Assembly (NCBI RefSeq): GCF_007830295.1
Contig: NZ_VLKC01000002.1
Coordinates: 2,902,200 to 2,966,199 of the forward strand
Direction of reading: 5' to 3'
DNA from: Sporomusa sp. KB1
GTDB taxonomy: Bacteria > Bacillota > Negativicutes > Sporomusales > Sporomusaceae
DNA length: 64,000 nucleotides
Shown: piece after piece, positions 44,363 through 51,989 of the stretch
Position numbering within the stretch: the stretch's first letter is position 1
Layout: the number at the start of each line of letters is the position of its first letter
Program-made: the position numbers and the translations under genes
Notes under the pieces: model-generated
Told to the model about the DNA's origin: nothing
Databases searched by the model: none
Seen by the model: only the letters and a program-made list of their open reading frames with translations

Positions 44363-45542
44363 TTATGTAGAATATTGTAAAACAGTTCACAGCTATTCAC
44401 CAGCTGTCAACAAGCTATTAGATTTATCGGCGTCATATGTTTCAGATGCCGAGAAGGCTTACCAGGAGGGACGGAAGAAAGCCATTTGGAGCAATGGGTA
44501 TGGCTGGGAAGTACCGCTGATTTATGCATGTGACACCATACCTGTGGCTTTTGGCGAGATGGGGCGATTAAGTGACAAAGAGGTTATGCTGATTGCCGAA
44601 GACTATTACCAGTTTCCGGTGGAGACCTGCTCAATGGTGAAATGTACGGTGGGTCAATGGCATTTGCGGCGCAATACCAGTACTATAAAACGCATACTTG
44701 GTAATGGTTCAGGCTGCGAACCGTTCAATCTGGCCTGGGAAATCATGGAGCGGGAAGGGTATGATGTGTACAGCAATGATGTTGTATATCGCGGACCTAC
44801 CGTGGAAGGGAAACGGCTGGAGGAGTTAGTTAAATTTTTTGTTGAGGAAATTTATGATGTGGTTGAGTGGCTTACTGGCAGCCGGAAGCTTGATGAAGAT
44901 AAGCTCAAGGTTGAAATTCAGAGAAAAAACCGTTTGCTGAACAAACTCCGGACAGTTCTTGAATTAAGGCGGCAGCATCCATTTTATGTACGCAGTCTGG
45001 CAACCATATTGATGCTGAATGTCGGCTTAAACAATTATTTTGGTAAACCAGAAGAATATGAAGCAGCCATTGATTTATTAATCGAGGAATTGCAAAATAC
45101 GCCGGTCAACGCAGCCGATCTAAAGAATGTTATTCCATTAGTATGGGCAGGGGGAACAGGTCAGGAGTTTGGCATCTATGAGGCTATCGACCAGGCAGGG
45201 GGTGCACTTTTAGGACTCCGCAGCGTTCCGTTTAAACAGTATCGGGAAGATATCCCGCCAGTGGAATCGTTGGCCAGATGGTTATATGACAATGCAGGCG
45301 CAGGTGCGGGCGTATATGCACGCAACGTACTGGAGCATGAAGTTGATAAGCTAAATGCTCGGGGCTTGATTCTCTATGGATATATCGGCTGCTCTTTTGC
45401 CAGTGTTGACAGGGAAATGTGGCGCAAATATTTCCATGAGAAGGGTATACCAAGTATTAACCTGGAAGGATCGTTCCAGACCGGAGCACCCAGTGGTCAG
45501 GTACTTACCAGGATAAAAGCCTTTGTAGAGATGCTTGCATAG
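44331..45542 (+). CDS. 2-hydroxyacyl-CoA dehydratase/double-cubane superfamily protein B
   Basis: Protein of 403 residues from ATG 44331 (AGAGGGGGG upstream), inside the end of the fused gene. It is collinear with 41074: FGEMGRLSDKEVMLIAEDYY, ETCSMVKCTVGQW, GSGCEPFNLAW and GYIGCSFASVDREMW. It has two more cysteines (EYCKTV and IYACDTIP), six in all, the number expected for a double-cubane [8Fe-9S] site with three cysteines per cubane. It may be the catalytic partner while 41074 is accessory, or the two form a heterodimer. Confidence 0.83.
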   Translation: MQIEEVQSQRDYVEYCKTVHSYSPAVNKLLDLSASYVSDAEKAYQEGRKKAIWSNGYGWEVPLIYACDTIPVAFGEMGRLSDKEVMLIAEDYYQFPVETCSMVKCTVGQWHLRRNTSTIKRILGNGSGCEPFNLAWEIMEREGYDVYSNDVVYRGPTVEGKRLEELVKFFVEEIYDVVEWLTGSRKLDEDKLKVEIQRKNRLLNKLRTVLELRRQHPFYVRSLATILMLNVGLNNYFGKPEEYEAAIDLLIEELQNTPVNAADLKNVIPLVWAGGTGQEFGIYEAIDQAGGALLGLRSVPFKQYREDIPPVESLARWLYDNAGAGAGVYARNVLEHEVDKLNARGLILYGYIGCSFASVDREMWRKYFHEKGIPSINLEGSFQTGAPSGQVLTRIKAFVEMLA

Positions 45543-45589
45543 AAGACCTGAAGGAGTGAGGAATATAAAAATAAAAACATAAACAGTGT

Positions 45590-45648
45590 AACCGATCAGT
45601 CATTGAGCTGAAGGCTAAGATAAAATTCTTGGTCTTCAGCTTTGTTGT
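45590..45648 (+). promoter_or_regulatory. Leader element L17 (inside operon)
   Basis: ACCGATCAGT-CATTG-AGCTGAAGGC core. CTGAAGGCTAAGA pairs with TCTTGGTCTTCAG, again reusing the small-hairpin 3' arm, followed by CTTTGTTGTT. Confidence 0.8.
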
Positions 45649-45740
45649 TATTGCAGAAATAAAAGGAGGAATGTAGGGTGAAGGAAAGGCCATTAATACG
45701 AATTTGAACTGTTGAGAAATTTAGTAAAGGGTGGGGTTAG

Positions 45741-46760
45741 GTGAAAGGAAAAAATAACGTCAAGCATATAACAATTGTTACAGTTTTAGTGATTTTTTTA
45801 ATGTTTGTATTTGGATGTGCTAATAATAAGCCAACAAAAGCTGTTGGTGAAATCCAAGAAAAACAACCGGATGTTATCAGAGTGGCTACTCCTGTTGAAA
45901 CTACCAGCCCTTCTATATATTACATTGGCGAAAAACTAGGTTTTTTTGCTGAAGAAGGGATCAAATTAGAATATGCAGGTGTTGTTCCCTCCACCCAGTT
46001 AGTTGCTTCAGTTGTAGCAGGAAAACTTGATGTGGGCGGTGCCCATGTCAATAGGACAATCGCCGGAATTTCCGCTGGTGCCAAAATCAAGGCGGTGGCA
46101 GCGGCCAGTGAAACTACTTTAGAGATGCCTCACATGGTATTTGTCACCTTGGATAATAGTCCAATAAAAAATGCCCAGGACATGGTAGGAAAAAAAGTAG
46201 GCTTGCGTACCGTTGGTGGGTGTAACGAGTATACTCCGTACGCATACCTGAAAAAGGCTGGCATAACTGATCCTAAAAATAAGATCCAAATTATTACTAT
46301 GCCGGATTCCCAATTGGAGCAAGCTCTGCGTCAAGGAGACATTGATATAGCTGGACTGCACCAGACCCCGGACTTTATTGCCGAACGTAAAGGAATGAAG
46401 GTATTGTTTACTGATTATGATGTTTGGGGAACTATCGGCGGGGGAACGCCGTTGTATTTTTCCACGAAATTTATTGCTGAAAAACCGGATGTTGTTAAGC
46501 GGTTTACTAAAGCAGTGGGGAAAACGAACAATTGGATAAATGCAAATCCGCAGCAAGCGGTTGAAATTACTGCAAAACAAGCTAACAGAGATATTGCATT
46601 AGTAAAAAGGGGTTACCAGGCCCCCGATGGCGTTATCAAAGAAGAAACAGTAACAGTATGGATTGATTTGCTAAAAGAATTTGGTGAAATAAAAGGCGAC
46701 ATAAAATCAAATCAAATTTATACAAACGAATTTAATCCGAATGCTGGCAAATTAAAGTAA
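45741..46760 (+). CDS. SsuA/NMT1-type substrate-binding lipoprotein
   Basis: Protein of 339 residues from a GTG; lipoprotein signal ending MFVFGC. IGEKLGFFAEEGIKLEYAGV, NRTIAGISAGAKIKAVAAASE and GKKVGLRTVGGCNEYTPYAYL place it beside 40011 and 46779. It is the first of two tandem binding proteins after the dehydratase-like genes. There is no permease within the block. Confidence 0.87.
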   Translation: MKGKNNVKHITIVTVLVIFLMFVFGCANNKPTKAVGEIQEKQPDVIRVATPVETTSPSIYYIGEKLGFFAEEGIKLEYAGVVPSTQLVASVVAGKLDVGGAHVNRTIAGISAGAKIKAVAAASETTLEMPHMVFVTLDNSPIKNAQDMVGKKVGLRTVGGCNEYTPYAYLKKAGITDPKNKIQIITMPDSQLEQALRQGDIDIAGLHQTPDFIAERKGMKVLFTDYDVWGTIGGGTPLYFSTKFIAEKPDVVKRFTKAVGKTNNWINANPQQAVEITAKQANRDIALVKRGYQAPDGVIKEETVTVWIDLLKEFGEIKGDIKSNQIYTNEFNPNAGKLK

Positions 46761-46778
46761 CATAGTTTGGAGGAAGTG

Positions 46779-47801
46779 ATGAAGTTGCAAGAAAAGATCC
46801 GGGGTAGGCTGATAACAACAAGCATTGCAATGCTTGTTGTGTTAACATTGTTGGTAGCTGGCTGCTCAAAGCAGCAGCAGGCAAGTACTGTTGGGGAAAG
46901 TGGCACAAAGCAGCCAGATATTATTCGAGTGGCTACTCCTACCGCACCTACAAGTCCGTCCATTTACTATGTTGGGGAGGAACTAGGCTTTTTTGCGGAA
47001 CAAGATATAAAAATTGAATATGCTGGTGTTGTTCCTTCTACTCAGTTGGTGGCCTCGGTTGTGGGGGGAAAACTTGATGTGGGTGGCGCTCATATCAACA
47101 GAACTATTGCCGGGATCTCTGCCGGGGCGAAAGTTAAGGCAGTAGCGGCAGGTACGGAGACCAGCCAGGCTATACCACATATGGTGGGTGTAACTACTAA
47201 AAACAGCCCAATAAAAACAGCCCAGGACATGGTTGGAAAAAAAATCGGGATACCGCTTATTGGCGGCTGCAATGAATATACGCCCTATGCCTATATGAAA
47301 AAAAATGGCGTAGATGATCCTAAAAGCAAGGTACAGATCATTGTTATCCCCGAAGTACAGCTGGATCAGGCTTTACGTCAGGGCGAAATTGATCTGGCCA
47401 TGCTGCATAAAACTTCTGATTTCATCAAGGATCGGGGCGAATTTACCGTTCTATTCAGCGACTACGATGTATGGGGAACTATTGGCGGCAATACGCCTGC
47501 CTATTTTTCTGAAAAGTTTATTAAAGAAAAACCTGATGTAGTCAAACGCTTTGTGGCAGCCGTGGCCAAAACCAACAACTGGTGCAATGAAAACCCGCAA
47601 AAAGCCATAGAAATTACCGCTAAACGAGCCAACGTTGACCCCAAGACAGTTAAACCTGGTTACTATGCTAAAGATGGTATCATTTTAGATGAAACGGTTA
47701 CTGTTTGGATTGATTTGCTTACTGATTTTAATGAGATTAAACCCGGTATTAAGCCGGAACAAGTTTATACCAATGAATTCAATCCAAATGCCAGGAACTA
47801 A
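46779..47801 (+). CDS. SsuA/NMT1-type substrate-binding lipoprotein
   Basis: Protein of 340 residues from ATG 46779 (TGGAGG 5 nt upstream). The lipoprotein signal ends LLVAGC. It is clearly a duplicate of 45741, with the same GGCNEYTPYAYMKK and YSDYDVWGTIGGNTP-type segments, so tandem duplication has happened at two places in this locus (also 26449/27704). Confidence 0.87.
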   Translation: MKLQEKIRGRLITTSIAMLVVLTLLVAGCSKQQQASTVGESGTKQPDIIRVATPTAPTSPSIYYVGEELGFFAEQDIKIEYAGVVPSTQLVASVVGGKLDVGGAHINRTIAGISAGAKVKAVAAGTETSQAIPHMVGVTTKNSPIKTAQDMVGKKIGIPLIGGCNEYTPYAYMKKNGVDDPKSKVQIIVIPEVQLDQALRQGEIDLAMLHKTSDFIKDRGEFTVLFSDYDVWGTIGGNTPAYFSEKFIKEKPDVVKRFVAAVAKTNNWCNENPQKAIEITAKRANVDPKTVKPGYYAKDGIILDETVTVWIDLLTDFNEIKPGIKPEQVYTNEFNPNARN

Positions 47802-47807
47802 TTAGGT

Positions 47808-47921
47808 GGCTGCAAAAGTTCATCCCCTATCGGCAAAAGAGTTAACAGACTGAGGGACTTCATGCTTACCCAGCAGCAGCTTGACGAAGCCAAACGTTAT
47901 GCCCGGGAGCCACAAGAATGA
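47808..47921 (+). pseudogene. 3' remnant of a paralogue of the Cys-rich protein gene at 62010
   Basis: From 47829 to the stop at 47921 the frame reads IGKRVNRLRDFMLTQQQLD then EAKRYAREPQE, against IGKRVNKLRDSMLAPEELA then EAKRYAREAMEQKVK in the intact protein. The first bases still carry the GGCTGC of its CHGC motif, but about 45 bases between are missing and there is no start. It marks a place where a full NifDK/Cys-rich unit may once have ended. Confidence 0.75.
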
Positions 47922-47971
47922 ACTAGACAAATAATGGCTAAGTATGATATAGTAATAACAGTGTTCAATTA

Positions 47972-47999
47972 TTGAATATGGAAATGATAGTCATACTAT
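47972..47999 (+). promoter_or_regulatory. Possible promoter before L18
   Basis: TTGAAT (47972-47977), 16 nt, TACTAT (47994-47999). It is modest; TATACT at 48006 is a rival -10. Confidence 0.4.
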
Positions 48000-48022
48000 T
48001 AATTTTATACTATAAGATAGCT

Positions 48023-48079
48023 TGGTTGATCAGACGTACTGAAGACCGGGGATGCTTGCACATCTTCGGCTTTTTTATT
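48023..48079 (+). promoter_or_regulatory. Leader element L18
   Basis: GTTGATCAG-ACGTA-CTGAAGACC core, CCGGGGATG facing CATCTTCGG, then CTTTTTTATTT. Sole control region of the DUF1847 gene. Confidence 0.75.
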
Positions 48080-48111
48080 TATAGCAGAAGCTACAATGAG
48101 GAGGCGCTATT

Positions 48112-48789
48112 ATGGGGAAAAAAGAAAGCATACAGAATTTAAGCTGCACGGATTGTACTATTTACAATTGTCGGAGCAAGAGTAAGGAGTTTCCCGGATT
48201 TTGTTTAACCACAAAGGATAATGAGGGACATTCGATTGCCGATGATATTGAAGAAATTAAGCAGCATTTGCAAGGCGACGACCAGGATGCTATTGTAGCC
48301 AGAGCATCGGCGCAGGTAGAAGGAATTTTTTATGGCAAACTGACTCGGGTTGAGGAAGTTATTGAATTTGCCAATCGTATTGGCGCCAAAAAAATTGGTA
48401 TTGCTACTTGTGCTGGTTTGATTGAGGAAGCTAAAATTTTTGCTAATATATTGGAAGCTAATGGTTTGGAATATTATAGTGCTATTTGCAAAGTCGGTGC
48501 TGTAGATAAAACGGAAATTGGTGTACAGGAGGAGCATAAACTAAGGCCTGGTAATTTTGAAGCCATGTGTAATCCGATATTGCAGGCTAGAATACTGAAT
48601 TACCAGAAAACAGACTTGAACGTTATTATTGGTTTATGTGTGGGACATGATTCGCTGTTTATAAAATACTCGGATGCATTGGTTACTGCGCTGGTTGTAA
48701 AAGACAGAGTGACCGGTCATAATCCGGTAGCAGCGTTGTACACGGCTCACTCGTATCATAAACGGCTGTTGCAGAAAAAAGAAATATAA
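48112..48789 (+). CDS. DUF1847 metal-binding-type protein
   Basis: Protein of 225 residues. The N-terminus LSCTDCTIYNCRSKSKEFPGFC carries four cysteines spaced as a metal or Fe-S site, followed by an alpha/beta domain with IGIATCAGLIEEAK, AICKVG, AMCNPILQA and IIGLCVGHDSLF; cysteines recur at strand ends. This matches DUF1847, whose function is not established. It is a one-gene unit flanked by L18 and L19. A role in cluster or cofactor handling is a guess. Confidence 0.78.
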   Translation: MGKKESIQNLSCTDCTIYNCRSKSKEFPGFCLTTKDNEGHSIADDIEEIKQHLQGDDQDAIVARASAQVEGIFYGKLTRVEEVIEFANRIGAKKIGIATCAGLIEEAKIFANILEANGLEYYSAICKVGAVDKTEIGVQEEHKLRPGNFEAMCNPILQARILNYQKTDLNVIIGLCVGHDSLFIKYSDALVTALVVKDRVTGHNPVAALYTAHSYHKRLLQKKEI

Positions 48790-48799
48790 GGTGAGATAC

Positions 48800-48828
48800 T
48801 TTACAATAAGAGACATATACTTTATAAT
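48800..48828 (+). promoter_or_regulatory. Strong sigma-A promoter before L19
   Basis: TTTACA (48800-48805), 17 nt, TATAAT (48823-48828), about 60 nt before L19. Confidence 0.75.
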
Positions 48829-48888
48829 ACAATCATAATATGTAGTAGAATAGTTTTGAATAATACATGTCAACCAATCAGCGGTTGA

Positions 48889-48957
48889 CGGCTGACTGGT
48901 TAGTATACTAGAGGCCGAGAAATTGTTTTTGAGAAAAAACAATTTCTCGGCCTTTTC
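48889..48957 (+). promoter_or_regulatory. Leader element L19
   Basis: GCTGACTGGT-TAGTAT-ACTAGAGGCC core and a near-perfect terminator stem of about 20 bp beginning AGGCCGAGAAATTG and ending TCTCGGCCTTTT. Confidence 0.8.
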
Positions 48958-49000
48958 GCATTATTTTTAGCTATATTTTGCATTAAAGATGTTTGCAGGC

Positions 49001-49039
49001 GCAGATAGGTGGTGTATTGCCAACACACCACCTATCTGC
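49001..49039 (+). repeat. 15-bp perfect inverted repeat between L19 and permease gene
   Basis: GCAGATAGGTGGTGT (49001-49015) and ACACCACCTATCTGC (49025-49039), with a 9-nt spacer and no T tract. It is unlike the leader element. It could be an operator for a dimeric regulator or an extra RNA hairpin. Confidence 0.7.
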
Positions 49040-49088
49040 AAAAGTCTGTAACACATTGTATATATATCAAGAAAGAAGGTTAATCGAA

Positions 49089-50036
49089 ATGAAGAAACTA
49101 ATTATCTGGCTGCCGGTATTGTCAGTAATTTTAGCAATTGCGGTGGAAGTTATGATGGGGAATGCCGGCAAGCATACAACTACAAAACAACCCTATTTTT
49201 TATATTTGTTGGCAGGATTTTTTGTAATTTTTACGACCGTTACGATAGCATCCTATTTTAACGCTAAGGCAAAATTATGGCTGAAAGAAAGAGACTTATT
49301 TATTGCGGCAACGATTTTATTTTTAAATGTACTGAACATCGTAACCAAAAAACTCGGATTATTGCCAGTCATATACTTTCCATCACTTGATAAGATAATA
49401 AGCGTTATTGTGGAAGACAGAACATTTCTTGCTATTTGCCTTGCTTCTTCAGGCAAGCTTCTTTTTACGGGATATTTCTTTGGTGCCATTGCCGGGTTTG
49501 CCACAGGTATTGCTGTGGGATTCAGTAATGCGGCAAGTTATTGGGTAAACCCGTTAATTCGTGTCTTAGGCCCTATTCCTGCTACAGCGTGGATTCCGAT
49601 AGTGCTAATTAGCTTTCCAACCTCATTTTCAGCCAGTGCTTTTCTGATTGCGCTTGCTGTTTGGTTCCCCACTACGGTTATGACAAGCAGTGGTATTTTA
49701 AATGTGCAAAATGCATATTTCGAAGTATCCAGCACCCTGGGAGCAGGCAAGTATTATCAAATATTTAAAGTCGGTGTCCCTGCTTCTATGCCACATATGT
49801 TTATCGGTCTTTTCAACGGAACATGTGCCTCATTTATCACTTTGATGACAGCGGAAATGCTGGGGGTTAAAAATGGTATCGGATGGTACATTAATTGGCA
49901 GAAAGAGATGATGGCTTATGCAAATGTATATGCAGGACTGATCCTAATCGCAGTTACATTTTCTATTCTCATTACGCTGTTGTTTAAGGTACGCGATCAT
50001 GTACTGGTATGGCAGAAAGGAGTCATAAAATGGTAG
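49089..50036 (+). CDS. SsuC/TauC-type ABC transporter permease (long form)
   Basis: Protein of 315 residues from ATG 49089. It has two additional N-terminal membrane segments (LIIWLPVLSVILAIAVEV and YFLYLLAGFFVIFTTVTIA) before the permease domain, and the usual WExxPR signature is absent. The transport domain has the EAA-type loop EVSSTLGAGKYYQIFKVGVP. It overlaps the ATPase gene by 7 bp; with the next two genes it is the only complete binding protein-permease-ATPase set of this class in the window. Confidence 0.86.
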   Translation: MKKLIIWLPVLSVILAIAVEVMMGNAGKHTTTKQPYFLYLLAGFFVIFTTVTIASYFNAKAKLWLKERDLFIAATILFLNVLNIVTKKLGLLPVIYFPSLDKIISVIVEDRTFLAICLASSGKLLFTGYFFGAIAGFATGIAVGFSNAASYWVNPLIRVLGPIPATAWIPIVLISFPTSFSASAFLIALAVWFPTTVMTSSGILNVQNAYFEVSSTLGAGKYYQIFKVGVPASMPHMFIGLFNGTCASFITLMTAEMLGVKNGIGWYINWQKEMMAYANVYAGLILIAVTFSILITLLFKVRDHVLVWQKGVIKW

Positions 50037-50809
50037 GGGAAATAAAAGTAGCAGGGGTCGTCAAACGCTTTCCCCAGCAGGATGCTCCTGATGTTGTTGC
50101 ACTTAGCGGTATTGATCTTACCATTAATGCCGGTGAATTCGTATCGCTCATTGGTCCTTCCGGTTGTGGTAAATCTACGCTGCTGCGGCTGATTGCCGGC
50201 TTAAACAGCGCCGATGAAGGCAAGCTGTATGTTGATGATGAGGAAATCAGAGAGCCATCCTATGAACGCGGCTTGGTATTTCAAAATCCCATGCTGTTTC
50301 CTTGGTTGAATATCCATGACAATGTAGCTTTTGGGCTGAAAGCGCGCCGCATATATAAGCACAAAAAGGCCGAGGTTGATAAATTTATTGATCTGGTGGG
50401 ATTAGCTACTTTTCACAAGTCATATCCTCATCAACTATCTGGCGGGATGGCACAGCGGGCATCATTGGCACGGGCACTGGTAAATCACCCCAAGGTGCTG
50501 CTGCTGGATGAGCCGCTGGGCGCACTGGATGCATTCACCCGCATGAACATGCAGGATGAATTAATTCGCATTTGGCAGGAGCGGCAAACAACCATGATCA
50601 TGGTGACTCATGATGTGGATGAAGCGATTTACCTGTCAGACCGCGTCATTGTTATGACGCCAAGACCAGCCAAGATTGAAAGTTGCATTGAGGTAAAGCT
50701 TTCCAGGCCACGAGCGCGCAGTAATCCTGAATTTCTTCATATGCGGTCAAAAATTTTGAAGATATTGAATTTTGCGGGTAATGAAAAAGAACCAACTTAT
50801 TATTTATAA
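50030..50809 (+). CDS. SsuB/TauB-type ABC transporter ATP-binding protein
   Basis: Protein of 259 residues from ATG 50030 (AAAGGAG upstream). Walker A is GPSGCGKST, the Q-loop region LVFQNPMLFPWLN, the signature LSGGMAQRASLARAL, Walker B VLLLDEPLGALD and the H-loop MVTHDVDEA: the nitrate/sulfonate/taurine ATPase class. It is the only one of this class for nine permeases, so it may energise several of them. Control is by L19. Confidence 0.9.
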   Translation: MVGEIKVAGVVKRFPQQDAPDVVALSGIDLTINAGEFVSLIGPSGCGKSTLLRLIAGLNSADEGKLYVDDEEIREPSYERGLVFQNPMLFPWLNIHDNVAFGLKARRIYKHKKAEVDKFIDLVGLATFHKSYPHQLSGGMAQRASLARALVNHPKVLLLDEPLGALDAFTRMNMQDELIRIWQERQTTMIMVTHDVDEAIYLSDRVIVMTPRPAKIESCIEVKLSRPRARSNPEFLHMRSKILKILNFAGNEKEPTYYL

Positions 50810-50822
50810 GAGGTGAGACAGT

Positions 50823-51830
50823 ATGAACCTGAAAAAGAAAATGAGTATTATTGCAGTGACTGTAATAGCCACATTATTACTATCAGCCTGCGGGCAGAAG
50901 CCAGTCACAAAAGCCGAGGATTTTGTTTTGAAAATCGGTTATATGGGCAGTTTATGTGAAGCTCCGCTGCATATGGCTGTAGAGAAAGGCTTTTTTGCGG
51001 AGGAGGGGTTACAGGTTGATTTGATTAAGCTGGCACCGGGAGCAGCTTTTGAAGCCGTTACCGCAGGCACGGTCGATGCAGGCTTTGGTTTGCTTGCCAG
51101 TCTGATGCAGCCGCTTTCCAATGGATTACCGATTAAAATTACAACAGGCTTGCATACTGGCTGCGACAAGGTACTTGTTCCTAAAGACTCTGGAATTAAA
51201 ACCCTCACAGATCTAAAAGGTAAACGTATTGGGGTTCCCAGTATGACCAGCAGTCCCATAATTTTTGCGAAACGTGCTCTTGCCGATGCCGGTGTTGGTG
51301 TAAGTGAGAAAAATATGGAAGTGGAATTTGTCGTATTTAGTGCCAGCGATTTGCCGATTGCTTTGAAAAATGGTTCGGTGGATGCGCTGGCAATGAATGA
51401 TCCGACTGCATCTGTAGCCAAAAAAGAATTTTCTCTGAATACGCTGGTTGATTCGGCAGTGACTGAGCCATATAATCATCAATATTGCTGCTCGGCCTAT
51501 GTTCGTGACAATATAGCCCAGGATTATCCTGAGGTTGCTGCAAAATATACCCGAGCTATGCAAAAAGCAAGTGCCTGGATACAGAAAAACCAGGAAGAAG
51601 CCGCAAAAATTCAGGTTGAGAAAAAGTGGGTTGCCGGGGACGCTGCTTTCAATGCAACGGTATTAAAAACCTATAATTATATCCCCTCAGTCAACGGTGC
51701 TTACGAAGCCTTTGGCATAACGGCAAAGCAATTACAGCAAGTTGGTATGTTGGATACTGGTGTGGATGTTGAAGCTTTGCATAAAAATAGTTTTGTCTTT
51801 TTTAATGACGTACAAGATACGGTTCAATAG
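50823..51830 (+). CDS. SsuA/NMT1-type substrate-binding lipoprotein
   Basis: Protein of 335 residues, lipoprotein signal ending LLLSAC. EAPLHMAVEKGFFAEEGLQVD is the class signature; the later GCDKVLVPKDSGIKTLTDLKGKRIGVP and YNHQYCCSAYVRDN distinguish it from the other seven. Together with 49089 and 50030 it makes a complete importer. Confidence 0.87.
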   Translation: MNLKKKMSIIAVTVIATLLLSACGQKPVTKAEDFVLKIGYMGSLCEAPLHMAVEKGFFAEEGLQVDLIKLAPGAAFEAVTAGTVDAGFGLLASLMQPLSNGLPIKITTGLHTGCDKVLVPKDSGIKTLTDLKGKRIGVPSMTSSPIIFAKRALADAGVGVSEKNMEVEFVVFSASDLPIALKNGSVDALAMNDPTASVAKKEFSLNTLVDSAVTEPYNHQYCCSAYVRDNIAQDYPEVAAKYTRAMQKASAWIQKNQEEAAKIQVEKKWVAGDAAFNATVLKTYNYIPSVNGAYEAFGITAKQLQQVGMLDTGVDVEALHKNSFVFFNDVQDTVQ

Positions 51831-51859
51831 TTGACTTATTACCCGCAAGTGTAAAATTT

Positions 51860-51930
51860 GGCTGATCAGTAAAATACTGAAGGCTAAGGCGATGTTTGAC
51901 AACGCTTTCGCTTTCAGTATTTTTTTCTTT
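51860..51930 (+). promoter_or_regulatory. Leader element L20 (inside operon)
   Basis: GGCTGATCAGT-AAAAT-ACTGAAGGC core. TACTGAAGGC pairs with GCTTTCAGTA at the base of the terminator, then T7; the small hairpin and the terminator exclude each other. No clear promoter lies between it and the upstream gene. Confidence 0.85.
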
Positions 51931-51989
51931 AACAAATAGTCATAGTATCCCTGGTAGAGAGTAACAGCAAGAGGAGATAGTTTAATCTT

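Noticed and set aside
46818..46841. Palindrome AACAAGCATTGCAATGCTTGTT
   Set aside because: It lies within the signal-peptide coding region of gene 46779 and is explained by codon choice; no second copy in a control region was noticed.
51831..51857. TTGACT...TAAAAT as a promoter for the MFS/pair 4 genes
   Set aside because: The spacer is only 15 nt and the predicted start would fall inside the core of L20.
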